Shown piece after piece: positions 34,095 through 45,520 of a stretch of DNA of 64,000 nt (positions are counted from its first letter, which is position 1; the number at the start of each line of letters is the position of its first letter). The DNA comes from Saussurea involucrata (taxonomy: Eukaryota > Streptophyta > Magnoliopsida > Asterales > Asteraceae). The notes beneath the pieces are model-generated. The model ran no database searches. It had not been told where the DNA came from and saw only the letters and a list, made by a program, of their open reading frames with translations. The stretch is taken from NCBI GenBank assembly GCA_033807775.1, contig CM066326.1, forward strand, positions 92,356,873 to 92,420,872, read 5' to 3'. The translations under genes were made by a program, and so were the position numbers.

Positions 34095-37028
34095 TTAATC
34101 TTGAACACACAAGTCAGGATTCAATCCCAAACTTTGATTGATGATCCTTCTTACCAGGTATCTTGCCATCTTAGAATCTTTGTTACCCACCAACTTAGTT
34201 TTTAGCATTCCTTTCAACCTTGTCATGATGTGCTTGTATACTTTATCCACCAAATAATACTCATGATATGCATAGTCAAGTGTTATGACATACACACCAT
34301 AGTTTTCAATAAGCATCCAGTTGGTAACAGCTTGAAATTGCCTTTCTGTCAAATACTTAACTGCTTCTGTATTGAACATTAGACACAAGTATTCAAGTAC
34401 CATTTTGGTGATGGACATTCCATTCTCAGTCAGCATATTTCCATAAAGCTTCATTCCTACCTTGAACATCTCCTCAATGTCAGATCTAGAGCACATCCTG
34501 ATAAGTCTTCCCCATGTAGAACTGACCTCAAACTTCCCATCTGCTCTTTTTACTCTAATGTACTCCTTTCTCTGATCTCTCAAAGTATCCCAGAAGATGA
34601 TCTCAGGAGCCATAGAAGCTAATGGTTTAACTTTGATTGGACTAGTATCAACCACAGTAATATACATATCACATTGAGCATTTGTTGGTGATTGTACATT
34701 GCTTGGTTGACCTGATGGAGTTGCCACTTCTTCTTCAGCAACTTTTTGATCAGCTTTCTCTTTCACAACTTCCTCCTTAGCTTCTTCTACAATGGGTTCC
34801 ACCCTAGGCTTCTTTACAACTTTCTTCTTTGAAGCTATAGACTTTGTTCTTGGTCTTTTGTTTGACACCATCTTGGTTCTTTTGAGTGATTTAACAGCTT
34901 CAGGAATGGTTTCAGTTGTTTCCTTTGTTTCTGCTGTTTCAGGGATGGTTTCTGCTGTTTCCTTTGTTTCTGCTGCTTCAGGGATGGTTTCTGCTGTTTC
35001 CTTTGTTTCTGCTGCTTCAGGGATGGTTTCTGCTGCCTTATGTTTTTCAGCAACATTAACCATTTCTGCTGCTTGAATGGTTTCTGCTGCTTTTTGACTA
35101 GCAGCATTAACCATTTCTGCTGCTCTATCTGTTATTGCTTCTTTTATAATCTTTGATACTGCTGCTTCAACACTATTCTTCACAATCTCAAATACCTCTG
35201 CTTCAATCTCAGATTTGGTTACTGTAGATACAGATACTGTTTCCTTCTCACTTTCAGATACTGCTGCATCAACAAGACTCTTCATAATTTCAGTTACTGC
35301 TGCTTCAATCTCAGATACTGCAGCATTAACTGTTTCTACTGCTTTTTCTGTGGTTTCTGCTGCTTTAAACTCAGATACTACTTCCTTCTCATTTTCTGCA
35401 GTTTCAGTTACTGCTGCTTTCTCACTTTATGCTTCCTTTGCAACTTCTGCAACCTGCTCAGCCTCCCCCTCAACCTTATGCTCATTCTCCCCCTCAACCT
35501 TTGCATCCTCCATGTTTAGTTCAGTTTCTAACTCCCCCTTTTTGGAAGCATCAGTGGTTGATCTTCTCCTTTTCAGAACATACTGAGCTTTCTTCCTTCT
35601 TTGCAGCAGTTTGGTGATCATCTTCTTATTCTTCTCTATCTTGGTGTGTTGATAAAGAACCACCTTCTTAAGCTCATCAATCTCCTTCTGCTGATCCATG
35701 ACATCAATGTTGATGTTGGCAATGGTTTCCATCAATTCCTCATAAGTATATCTATCCTCACCTGGTTTAGAAGTGTTTACCTCCCTTGCAGGATCATTGG
35801 AAGTTTTAGTAGGTGTCTCTTGCCTAGCAAAAGCACAACCTACTCCCATGGTTTCTTGGCGCCTGGGTCCTCTGAATGTTTTCACATTCTGAGTTGCCGT
35901 GGGGAAGGTCTTAGTGATGTTACCACTGTCCTTCTCTTTGCTAGCAGAAGTAGTGGCAGCCTTGCAGCCCACATGCTCATCCTTCTCCTTAGAGAGCACC
36001 TTCTTGGGGTTGGGAGACACCCCTGTGGTTACCCTTTTGATATTCTCTATTGGAGAATGCTCCAATAGAGGGCTTGTAGGCTTTGGGCTATTAGGAGATA
36101 CATCAAGGGAAGGAACCTTGTGTACCTTTCTTCTTTCAAACTTCTTGGTGATTTTTGGAGTGGGTCTTAAAAGAATGGACTGTGGGATTTCTTTGGTGAT
36201 GGAAGGTTGGGATTGTCCATCAGTGGGTGTGTCTAATGGGGGCCTTGACCCTGATTCCATACCTTCAGTGGTGTGGGACACAACCATCATTGTAGAGAAC
36301 AATGGTGTGTCAACTCCTTCCGAGTCCCTAGGAATTCTTCTCATATTTGAGAAAACCTTCCCTTTAGGGGGTTTTGGCACATATACCTCAGCAGACTGAG
36401 GTAAATCCGTCAATTCATGGTTAATTACTTCTTGGACAAACCTGGGATACATGTAAAAGCTCTTTTTGGATTCTAGGTTTGCCACAAGATCATTAAAAAT
36501 CATTGCTGAAAATTTGAACTTTCTGGCAGTGGTTAAGCAGACCAAGGCATAAGCAATGGTACTGCTAAACTCACTCCATCCAGTTGTTTTCTTTGAAATA
36601 CAGTGCATAAGAGTATGAACAAGAAATCGCCATTGGGTGAAAAACTTTGACTTGTAGAATTTAAAAATTCCAATGGGACCTTCATACCCCATTCTTGGTA
36701 AGGTCGAGAAAAGTTCATCATTAGAGAGATAGGTTATACCTGAGGCATCATCTAAGTGAAGAGTGATGCGAATAACCTCCTCTGTGACCTTCAAGGGTTT
36801 GTCACAAACCCTTGTTCGAATGATTTTCTGCCCATCTTCGAATATAACAGTGGCATTCTCCCAAAATTGCTTTTGATGCTCGATATATATGGTTGGGCAC
36901 ACTGTTAGGGCATGAGAGATGTGTGTGGACTTGAGAAAATCCACAATATCATGAAATCCTGCGGCCTGCTTTGGCTTCTGAAGCATCGCAATCTCATTGT
37001 GCTCATCGACAAACTCCATTGTCGTCAT
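34095..37028 (-). pseudogene. Sirevirus extra (env-like position) ORF, one in-frame stop
   Basis: One 978-codon reading from the ATG at 37028 to the stop at 34095 with a single internal TAA at 35429-35427; both halves are in the same frame. Residues 1-235 form a compact Gag-like/unknown domain rich in Phe, Trp and Thr (HALTVCPTIYIEHQKQFW). Residues 235-410 are Pro/Ser/Thr-rich. Residues about 440-500 are a predicted coiled coil ending in basic KRRR. After the stop come Ala/Glu/Lys-rich repeats (five AETIPEAAETKE-type 14-residue units) and a C-terminal 200-residue domain. ORFs in this place in Sireviruses are called env-like, but I see no signal peptide or membrane segment, so envelope function is not supported here. 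Confidence 0.75.
34880..35060 (-). repeat. 42-bp coding repeats (AET-rich) in extra ORF
   Basis: Tandem units encoding AAETKETAETIPE with high nucleotide identity; on the plus strand seen as repeated GGGATGGTTTCTGCTG and CCTTTGTTTCTGCTG. Confidence 0.85.
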
Positions 37029-37149
37029 TCTTCCTGAGGATTTAGATAGAGAACACAGAGATTCTAGGGAGAAAAGGTTAGAACGAGAGAGAGATAAATT
37101 GAATGCAAAGAGACGTTATGAACTTTGGCGGGCTGAAAGAGTATTTATA

Positions 37150-37640
37150 GCAGTACTAGCCCTGATTTTCTTTAGAAGCAGTATTAACGACTTAGCAGTA
37201 TTAACGACTGAGCAGTATTAACTGCAAGGCAGTATTAACTACACAGCAGTATTAACTACACAAGCAGTATTAACTACTAAGCAGCATTAACAACAAAGCA
37301 GTATTAACTACACACAGTATTAACTACTAAGCAGTATTAACAACAAAGCAGTATTAACTACACATACAGTATTAACTACTAAGCAGTATGAACTACAGAG
37401 CAATATTAACTACACATGCAGTATTAACTGCTAAGCAGTATTAACTACAAAGCAGTATTAACTACTAAGCAGTATTAACTACAAAGCAGTATTAACCACT
37501 AAGCAGTATTAACTACTAAGCAGTATTAACTACAAAGCAGTATTAACCACTAAGCAGTATTAACTACAAATTGGCAGTAGAAAATATGTACTAGCAGTAG
37601 TAACTCTGTACTGGCAGTAGTAACTATACTTACACTTTGC
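37150..37640. repeat. GCAGTATTAACTAC array between pol and the extra ORF
   Basis: About 27 copies of GCAGTATTAAC separated by 6-9 bp (mostly TACAAA or TACTAA), period 17-19 bp. The same motif, with Y changes, occurs in the LTRs and inside gag. It lies where promoter or splice signals for the extra ORF would be expected. Confidence 0.93.
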
Positions 37641-37738
37641 AGCACTTGTCAATCTGAGGCATACTGAGGTTCTGAGAAAACTAGTTAGTAACACCAAATA
37701 TACAAAGAAATACAGGTATATAGAAAAAAATCATAAAT

Positions 37739-40514
37739 TTATTCAAGGTTGATCAAGCCCACACTTGCTACCAAGAAAGTGAATCTACCCACATCAAAAG
37801 CTTTTGTGAATAGATCTGCAAACTGGTCATTGGTATGAACTTTAGCAACTTGAATCAATTTCTTTTCATTACAGTCTCTAATAAAGTGATACATGATCTC
37901 TATGTGCTTTGTTTTTGAGTGTTTGACAGGATTGTTTACAATGCAAATGGCATTGTTGTTGTCAATGAAGATTGGAGTGTGAAGAAATGTTACCCCATAG
38001 TCCAACATCTGATTCTGAATCCATAACACCTGAGAACAGCAACTTACAGCAGCTATATACTCAGCTTTTGTTGTAGATAAGGACACTGTGGTTTGTTTCT
38101 TGCACTGCCATGATACAAGTCTTGCACCCAAAAACTGACATCCACCTGAAGTAGACTTCCTATCCATGTTAGCTCCACCTAAGTCACTGTCTGAGTATGC
38201 AAGCAAGTCAAATGAAGATTCATAAGGATACCAAAGACCTAATCTAGGTTGCCCTCTTAGGTATCTAAAAATTCTTTTGACTGCATGCAAGTGTGATTGC
38301 TTAGGTGTAACCTGAAATCTGGCACAAACACATACTGGAAACATAATGTCTGGTCTAGAGGCTGTGAGATACATCAGTGATCCAATCATAGATCTGTAAT
38401 GATGGACATCCACATCCTCCCCCTCAAGATCTGCAGTGATCTGTTTGTGTGTCTCCATTGGTGTGCTTGCTGGCTTTGAGTCTGTTAAACCATACTTGTC
38501 CAGGATGTCTTTCACATATTTGGATTGGCTTATGAAAATCCCATCTTTCCTCTGTTTCACCTGAAGCCCAAGGAAGAAAGTAAGTTCTCCCATGGAACTC
38601 ATCTTGAAGCTCTTGTGCATTAACTCTTCAAACTCTTTACACATGTGATCATTTGTGGATCCAAAGATGATGTCATCCACATAGATCTGAACAAGTAGTG
38701 TGTCTTTCTTTCTCCTCTTAATGAACAAGGTCTTGTCAATGACTCCTCTTTCAAAATCATTTTTCAAGAGATAGGTAGACAGGGTGTCATACCATGCTCT
38801 TGGGGCTTGATGTAAACCATAAAGTGCCTTCTTCAACTTGTACACTCTGTCAGGGTGCAATGGATTCTCAAATCCAGGGGGTTGACAGACATATACTTCT
38901 TCATCAATACTTCCATACAGAAAAGCACTTTTTACATCCATTTGGTAGACCTTGAACTTCATGTATGAGGCATAGGCTAGAAATAGCCTAATTGCTTCAA
39001 TCCTTGCCACTGGAGCAAAGACTTCCTCATAGTCTATGCCCTCTTCCTGAGTATACCCTTGTGCAACCAGCCTTGCTTTGTTTCTGATCACAATTCCTCT
39101 GTCATCCTTCTTGTTTCTGAAAATCCACTTGGTGCCAATTGCTCTATGTCCTTTTGGAAGGTCCACCAAGTCCCAAACATCCTGTAATTTAAACTGTAGC
39201 AGCTCCTCTTGCATTGCTTCTATCCAACTTGGATCTTTCATAGCATCATAAGCCTTTTTGGGCTCAATTTGGGATAGAAAGCAAGTAAGTACAGTATTAA
39301 CTGTATTCTGCTGATCTTGTAGCTCTTGAAGTCTGCTTTGATTCCTAGTCATCATGGGAGAAGCAATGTCTCCTATAACCAACTCAGGAGGATGATTTTT
39401 CTGAGTTCTGGATGGATGACCAGATTCCTCTTGTAAGTTTACATCCAGATTTGACTCATTTAAGTCTGGATTTTCTTCAGCTTCTTCAGTCACTTCAGAC
39501 TCTATTCTTCTCTCTTCTTCATTCTGAATGGGTTCAGCTTCCTTTTCTGGTTCACATAAGTCAACAGGATCAATGGTAGGGAGTGGAAATATCACAGACT
39601 GAATATTGTTATCTGATGGTGGTGCATCCCTTTGTCCTGCATTTACATCACTACTAAAACCCAAAGAATTAGTGAGTGAATCAATGTCAAATAGCCAATC
39701 AGGACCTGAACCAATAGGATTTGGTGTGTGCTCATTGCATTTGACATTGTCACTTTCTTCAATTATTCTAGAAGAGGTATTAAACACTCTGTAAGCCTTA
39801 CTCTGAGATGAGTAACCAACAAGAAAGCCATCATCTGCTTTGCTATCAAACTTACCTAAGTGAGATTTGGTATTGAGAATTGTACAAGGACACCCAAATG
39901 GTTTGAAAAATCCAATAAATGGTTTCTTTTTCAGAAAAAGCTCATAAGGTGTCTTGTTTTTAGGCTTTATGACCAAGACTCTGTTTTGAACATAACAAGC
40001 AATATTAACTGCTTCTGCCCAAAAAGTAGTGGGTAATTTTGAATCAGCTAACAGAGATCTAGCAGCCTCAATCAGTGTCCTATTCCTTCTCTCAGCAACA
40101 CCATTCTGTTGTGGAGTCCTAGGAGCACTGTATTGTCTCTCAATTCCTTTTTCCTCACAAAAGGTGTTTAGATCAAAGTTTTTAAATTCAGTCCCATTAT
40201 CTGATCTAATGACTTTCACTTTTTGATTTGATTGGTTTTCAATTCTAAGAATAAAAGATTTGATCAGTCCACTTGTCTCATCTTTAGTTCTCAGAAAATA
40301 TACCCAAGTAAATCTAGAGTAATCATCAACAATAACTAAACAGTATGACTTCTTGCCAATGCTCATGACATTTGTAGGGCCAAACAGATCCATATGCAAC
40401 AACTGAAGAGGATTTGAGATAGTGTTTATCTCTTTGGACTTATGAGAAGTTTTGTGTTGTTTGCCTTTGAGACATGCAACACAATGATCATCACATGAAT
40501 AGACTTTTGATGGT
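37739..40514 (-). pseudogene. Copia pol, downstream part: integrase, RT, RNase H
   Basis: Open from the Athila insertion border to the stop at 37739. Order: end of the integrase zinc region (CVACLKGKQH), integrase core (HMDLFGPT, IRSDNGTEF, QQNGVAERRNRT: the D, D and E positions), a long acidic linker, RT (WIEAMQEELLQF, KARLVAQGYTQ, YVDDIIFGST at 38674-38685), then RNase H (AYSDSDLGG, STTKAEYIA, HIEIMYHFIRD). No stop or frameshift is seen in this part. It is the copying and integration machinery of the copia element, cut off from its 5' half by the insertion. Confidence 0.93.
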
Positions 40515-40519
40515 AAACC

Positions 40520-42354
40520 CCGGCAACGGCGCCAAAAACTTGATGGGAGAATGCTTTGAATGCACTTGATAGAACCAATAAGCAAGTATACTTATTTAGA
40601 ACTATGTCGCCTCTCAAGTAATAAAATGGTAAAATACCGAATATCGTCCCACAGAGATTGGAGTTAAAATTGCTATTAAAGTATGATGAAAGAAATGATT
40701 TCAGATGACGATTTGGAAGAAAATATCTTTGGTTGGTTGGTTGATGATTATCACAGATGCTAATCAACAATAATAAAAGAGAAGCAAGGGTGTAAGACTC
40801 GGGATGATACGTTAAACTAAATTCCAGTAGACTAATGCTGCAGGGATGCTGCAGCATAACAGTGACAAAAACTAGTTTTATTATCTACTTTGAGACACGT
40901 TCCTCTCGGATTCTCACCATCCCATGATTCCAGTAGCAGTCAGCAATCTCATATCTGAGCAGAACCAAAGGTAAAGGTACGATGGAATGGAGTTCTCAAA
41001 GTATATGGCGAAACAAATTCTCTTTGTTAAAAGTTACTCTCTCGATATAACCCCCGTACCTCCCAAGTTTGTGTAATCCTAAGTAGCTTATCTCTAAGTC
41101 TACTCCATTTTAACCCTTTGAGAAAAAGACAACTTATCAAGAATGAATCATTTTAGAAAACAAAAGTAACAACTCTCGTTGCAAGCAACTCTCTCGATAT
41201 TACCCCTTAAGTCATCCAAATTGATGTGCTATTCAATGGCCTATCTCTAGGTCCATGACACTTTAACACTATCAAAGTGATCAATTTGTCAAAGGTTTGT
41301 ATTATCTTGATAGAACTTGGGTTGGAATAATAAAAACATCATTTTTGCCAAAAAAACGCCTACCTTCCTTTGATTAACATATCACCCTTTGCCTTACACC
41401 CAAGCTTTTATGCTTAGCTACTCATGATAATAAATACAAGAATGCAAAAGTAAAAGACTTGGAATGTAAACATGATGCTTGGTAAGTAAATGACTTGTAC
41501 TTGGCTATAACTAATATGATAAGAACAATAAATTACAAGTAAGTAAATGACAATAATGCAAAGCGAAAAGTGAATACAATAATGTGGAATACTGAAATGA
41601 AGTGCAGAAAATTAAAGACGTAAAGTAAATGACAATATTAAAGACGAACAATGGATCTAAAGAAAGCGATTAAAAATAGTTACTGGGTGTTACGAAGGAT
41701 GCTGCAAGCATTCATCTGGGTAGATGAAGATTTAAAGAAGACTTGAAGAACAATAAGAACAAGATGAACAATAAGAAGATTTCTGGAGAATAAAGGAGAG
41801 AATGTGGGACTGAATATATTCAGTTCCAGAGGTGTTTTCAAGATATCAAGATGTCTTTTACAAGACCCCAAGCCCTCTATTTATAATGCCAATAGAGGGG
41901 CCAAAAGTGTAACAACTAACTAGTTCCATTAGGTTACATTAACTAAGCTAGTCATAAGTTAACTAAAAAGTACACAAAAGACTTGAATTCTAACTAGAGG
42001 GTTTGGCCAGCTGCAGATAAGGCAAGGACCATTAAACCAAAAGAAAAACCATCGGTCCAAAGAATAGCCATTTCCACTCCATTTTAGCCATCTTCCAATT
42101 CACCTTCTTCAAAAACCGTCAGATTCATGCTCCAGCCATGCTGCAGCACTTGCCTGTGATAACCAAGGATTTGCAATTTGTACCAAACGTTAACCATTCA
42201 CCCTAAATAGTGCAAGTAAACCACAAACCTTAGCTCCAATCTATTAAAAGAGAAAAGAAGTAAAAAGATGACTCAAGTTGGGATTTTAAAGCGCAAAATT
42301 CTATAAAAAGACTAAAAAGGAAGTGCGTAAATACTCAAAATTGAGCACTTATCA
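40520..42354 (-). mobile_element. Athila/Tat-type LTR plus primer-binding site inside pol
   Basis: On the minus strand it starts TGATAAGTGCTCAATTTTG at 42354, the LTR ends CCCATCA at 40541, and after a 6-base spacer TGGCGCCGTTGCCGGGG follows, a primer site complementary to the 3' end of tRNA-Asp as used by Athila elements. Copia sequence resumes at once. The flanks repeat GGTTT (plus strand AAACC at 40515-40519 and 42355-42359), a 5-bp TSD. There is no second LTR and no coding sequence. Confidence 0.88.
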
Positions 42355-42363
42355 AAACCCCTA

Positions 42364-42904
42364 ACAAGATTATTTTTAACAAGTTTATTCATTGTTTTAA
42401 AATTCATGTGACACGTCCTTCTGTGCCAAAGTGAAGATTCATCTATTGAAGCTTTTGAAACCAAACAATTTAGAGATGAATCAGATGAAACACTTTCTAA
42501 ATCTAAACAATACACATTATCCTTTCTAGGAGTTCTCAATAGTATCATGTTTTCATCAACTACTTTGAATCCAGGAGCAAGAATAATGCATTCAGAATCA
42601 GTAAATAATATACTATGTTTCTTGTTACAGACCTGTGATACACTTAACAGGTTGTATCTCAATTGCTCAACATAGTAAACATCCTCAAATGTCATCTTAC
42701 CTTTTGACACATCACCTTTACCACTTATCTTACCTCCTGCAGGATTATTTCCAAAAGCAACATGTCCTCCATCAATTCTTTTGAAATTCTTGAGGCAGGC
42801 CATGTTACCTGTCATGTGCCTGGAACAACCACTATCAACATGCCAGATGCTCTTCCCCTTGAGCTGTTGGTTGCCCTGCACATCAGATAAATCAGTTAGT
42901 TTTT
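42364..42904 (-). pseudogene. Copia pol, upstream part: protease and pre-integrase
   Basis: Encodes WHVDSGCSRHMTGN (active-site DSG of the copia protease), DGGHVAFGNNPAGGK, then the GAG-pre-integrase block SSLWHRRTCHMNFKTMNKL with the zinc-binding His residues. It has no ATG of its own: the frame is -1 relative to gag and opens only at the end of gag (around 42900), where the sequence is AATAAAAACTAAC. Interrupted by the Athila LTR at 42354. Confidence 0.85.
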
Positions 42905-45484
42905 ATTGGGAACCCAAGCCGAAGTGGTTTTGGGTCTCCCTTGCTCATCAAAGTACTTGCACTGGGTTTTGATGAGATTTTCAGACTTAGGTACTGCAGA
43001 ACTGGAGTACTTTGTCAATATGATTGGTCTAGCAGCACAAAAACTAGAAGCAGTATTAACCTTGGAAGAAGTACTAACAGTGTTAGCAGCACTAACATTG
43101 CTAGCAGCAATATTGTTCTTAGAAGAGGTACTAACAGAGTTAGCAGCACTAACACTGCTAGCAGCAGCATTCTCTTGAAAAGAAGTACTAACAGTGTTAG
43201 CAGCACTAACACTGCTAGCAACAGTATTGTCTTTAGTATTGCTTCTAGCAGCACTATCCTTGTCAGCAGTACTATCTGAGGTAGCAGTACTAACATTAGT
43301 GCTTTTGGGGACCCATATATTGACACATTCCTTTTCAGTCTGTTTTCTCATGTGGCTTTTGGTTTCAGCTTGTTTCTTAGCCACATTATTCCTTGCAGGC
43401 TTCCTATAACCAGAAGATTTTTGAAAACTTCTTTGAAAACTTTTCTTTTGGTTAATAGGATTGAAATAACAGTGTTTGGCAAGATGATTCAATTTGCCAC
43501 AAATAAAACAAGGTTTTGGTCTGTTAATCCTTTGCAGATCAACTCCTTGCTTTTGTGCCCACTGGTTATTCCAATTTCTTTGATTTCCCCTCTTTTTATC
43601 ATGTTTTGGGGGCTTATTCTCTTGATATTTCTTGCAAGAACAATGTTCACAAGTATTAGAGTTCACAACAGTGGTCTGTGTATAATGAACTCCCTTTCCC
43701 TTTCCAGTCCTTTTCATCTCATTGTTCTTAACACATGGACTTACACATTTCTCATCAGATCCTTCTTTTTCAGTCTTATCCTCAACAACTACTTTATCTA
43801 ATGGATCTACTTCAGTGGCTCCTTCAGGTAAGTCCTTCCTATCCTTGGTTTCTAATAGGTCTGACTTAGGAGGGATGTAGTTGTTGTTGTAGGGTGGGGG
43901 TGTGGCATTGTACCCTATGCCTGGTTTCAACTTACTATGGATTTGAGAGTTGATTATGTTGTCCATGACTTTAGAGGCACAATTAAACTTTTCTACATCA
44001 AGTTTAACTTTCTCAAGCTCTCCTTTTAGTTTCTCACACTCTTCCCTGGATTCTCTAAGCTGGAACTCTAGACCATCCTTTTCCCATTTCCAGTAGTTTG
44101 TATCATAGGAGTGTTGAAGTTCATTGGCTTGAAAAGCCCTAATCTGTTCTTCAAACTTCTCAACAATTACTACATAGTCTTTTCTGTCCTTTTCTAATCT
44201 CTTAAGGTCATCACACATTCCCTGATTGTGATCTCTATACCTTTTAACAGTGTCTATACAAGCTTGAGTACAGAGATTATATTTTACCTCAGTGGGAAGA
44301 TCTGAAACTTCAGCCATAAGTGCTTGATTTTGGATGGCCTCTTCTGCTTGATCACTCCAATCAAATCCCATTCCTTGTTGAGAGACAAGAGCTTGAATAG
44401 AGTTTCTGTTTTGATTGGAACTTCCAGCCTGAGTTTGTTGATGGCTGTTGTGAGATGTTCCACCTCTGCATTCCCTGACAAAGTGTCCCATCTTGTGACA
44501 CTTGTAGCATTCAACTTTGGACTTGTCAAATCCAGCACCATCTTCTCTTCTTTGGGAAAAGTTGTTTCTCCCTGTCCTCTTTATGAATCTCTTCACCCTC
44601 ATAGACAGCATAGCCATCTGCCACTTGATATCCATCTCTTCAAGATCATCAGCATTAATCTGTTCTAAGTCATCATTAATCAATGAGGAATTAACATGAC
44701 TAGAAAAGAAGGCTTCTAGTACTGAATCATTGGTCTTTTTCTGATTGACTCCTCCAGCAGCACTAACTGATTCAGGGTTAGCAGTAGAATCAGGTGATGC
44801 TGAAAGGAGTGCAACATTATGTACATATCCAGAGGGCTTCTTTTTGGCTTCAACCTCTGCTTCAAAGACTCTAAGATCATTGTAAAGATCATCAAGCTCT
44901 TTATCTTCCAATTGGTCATTCTGTCTGAAGGACACAGTATACATTGTCCACTCTTCACCTAATGATCTTAAGAACTTTCTGTTAACATCATCAGCCTCCA
45001 TCTTGACTCCTACTGTGGCCAATTCTCCAATCAGCTTATTAAATCTATCAAAAGTTTGAGTCATAGACTCATTCTTAGTAGAAGTAAAGTTTTCATACTG
45101 CTGCTTGAGAATTGCCTTCTGATTCCTCTTGGTGCTTTTAGTGCCAGTGAATCTCTTTTCCAATGCATTCCACAGAGTCTGAGCATCAGTGCAGTGATGA
45201 AATTGATGCTGATATTCATTGGGGATAGCCAAAAGCAGAGTGCTTAAGGCCTTCATCTCTATTTGTCTGACTTTTCTCTCTGCATCAGTCTTTGGAGGAG
45301 GTCTTTTGCCATCTGGTCCAATTCTTCCTTCAGCACATGGACCATTCTCTATGACATCCCAGATGGAATAATCAGTAAGCAGAATATACTGCTTGATTCT
45401 AATTTTCCACATGTCAAACTCATTGGGTCTGAGCATGGGAACCTTAGAAACAAGAGTACTGTTTGATTCAATAGAATTGTCCAT
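42896..45484 (-). CDS. Copia Gag, 862 aa, with two CCHC knuckles
   Basis: Nucleocapsid precursor of the copia element. ATG at 45484. Residues 20-210 form the copia Gag domain (IWDVIENG, AQTLWNALEKRF, FDRFNKLIGEL). First zinc knuckle C326-C329-H334-C339. Residues 425-505 are a strong coiled coil. A second knuckle lies at C659-C662-H667-C672, and residues about 750-835 are Ser/Ala/Asn/Val-rich repeats (NVSAANTVSTSSK) whose DNA contains the GTTAGTGCTGC motif. Longer than usual copia Gag, as known for Sireviruses. Stop at 42898-42896, with pol starting in the -1 frame. Confidence 0.9.
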   Translation of the reverse strand: MDNSIESNSTLVSKVPMLRPNEFDMWKIRIKQYILLTDYSIWDVIENGPCAEGRIGPDGKRPPPKTDAERKVRQIEMKALSTLLLAIPNEYQHQFHHCTDAQTLWNALEKRFTGTKSTKRNQKAILKQQYENFTSTKNESMTQTFDRFNKLIGELATVGVKMEADDVNRKFLRSLGEEWTMYTVSFRQNDQLEDKELDDLYNDLRVFEAEVEAKKKPSGYVHNVALLSASPDSTANPESVSAAGGVNQKKTNDSVLEAFFSSHVNSSLINDDLEQINADDLEEMDIKWQMAMLSMRVKRFIKRTGRNNFSQRREDGAGFDKSKVECYKCHKMGHFVRECRGGTSHNSHQQTQAGSSNQNRNSIQALVSQQGMGFDWSDQAEEAIQNQALMAEVSDLPTEVKYNLCTQACIDTVKRYRDHNQGMCDDLKRLEKDRKDYVVIVEKFEEQIRAFQANELQHSYDTNYWKWEKDGLEFQLRESREECEKLKGELEKVKLDVEKFNCASKVMDNIINSQIHSKLKPGIGYNATPPPYNNNYIPPKSDLLETKDRKDLPEGATEVDPLDKVVVEDKTEKEGSDEKCVSPCVKNNEMKRTGKGKGVHYTQTTVVNSNTCEHCSCKKYQENKPPKHDKKRGNQRNWNNQWAQKQGVDLQRINRPKPCFICGKLNHLAKHCYFNPINQKKSFQRSFQKSSGYRKPARNNVAKKQAETKSHMRKQTEKECVNIWVPKSTNVSTATSDSTADKDSAARSNTKDNTVASSVSAANTVSTSFQENAAASSVSAANSVSTSSKNNIAASNVSAANTVSTSSKVNTASSFCAARPIILTKYSSSAVPKSENLIKTQCKYFDEQGRPKTTSAWVPNKN

Positions 45485-45504
45485 TGTTGAGTTCTAAGAA
45501 ACAC

Positions 45505-45518
45505 AAGCTCTGATACCA
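45505..45518 (-). promoter_or_regulatory. Primer-binding site, initiator tRNA-Met
   Basis: Minus-strand TGGTATCAGAGCTT two to three bases inside the 5' LTR; exact match to the common plant tRNA-iMet primer site. Confidence 0.9.
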
Positions 45519-45520
45519 CT

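Noticed and set aside
34792..35586. Plus-strand Ser/Val/Ala-rich frames
   Set aside because: Complement of the AET/KQQ repeats of the copia extra ORF; low-complexity shadows.
34095..37028. Calling the extra ORF a true envelope gene
   Set aside because: No signal peptide, membrane helix or glycoprotein features seen; only the position is env-like.
37150..37640. CRISPR-like array
   Set aside because: Regular short repeats, but spacers are 6-9 bp and near-identical, there is no leader or cas gene, and the context is a plant retrotransposon.
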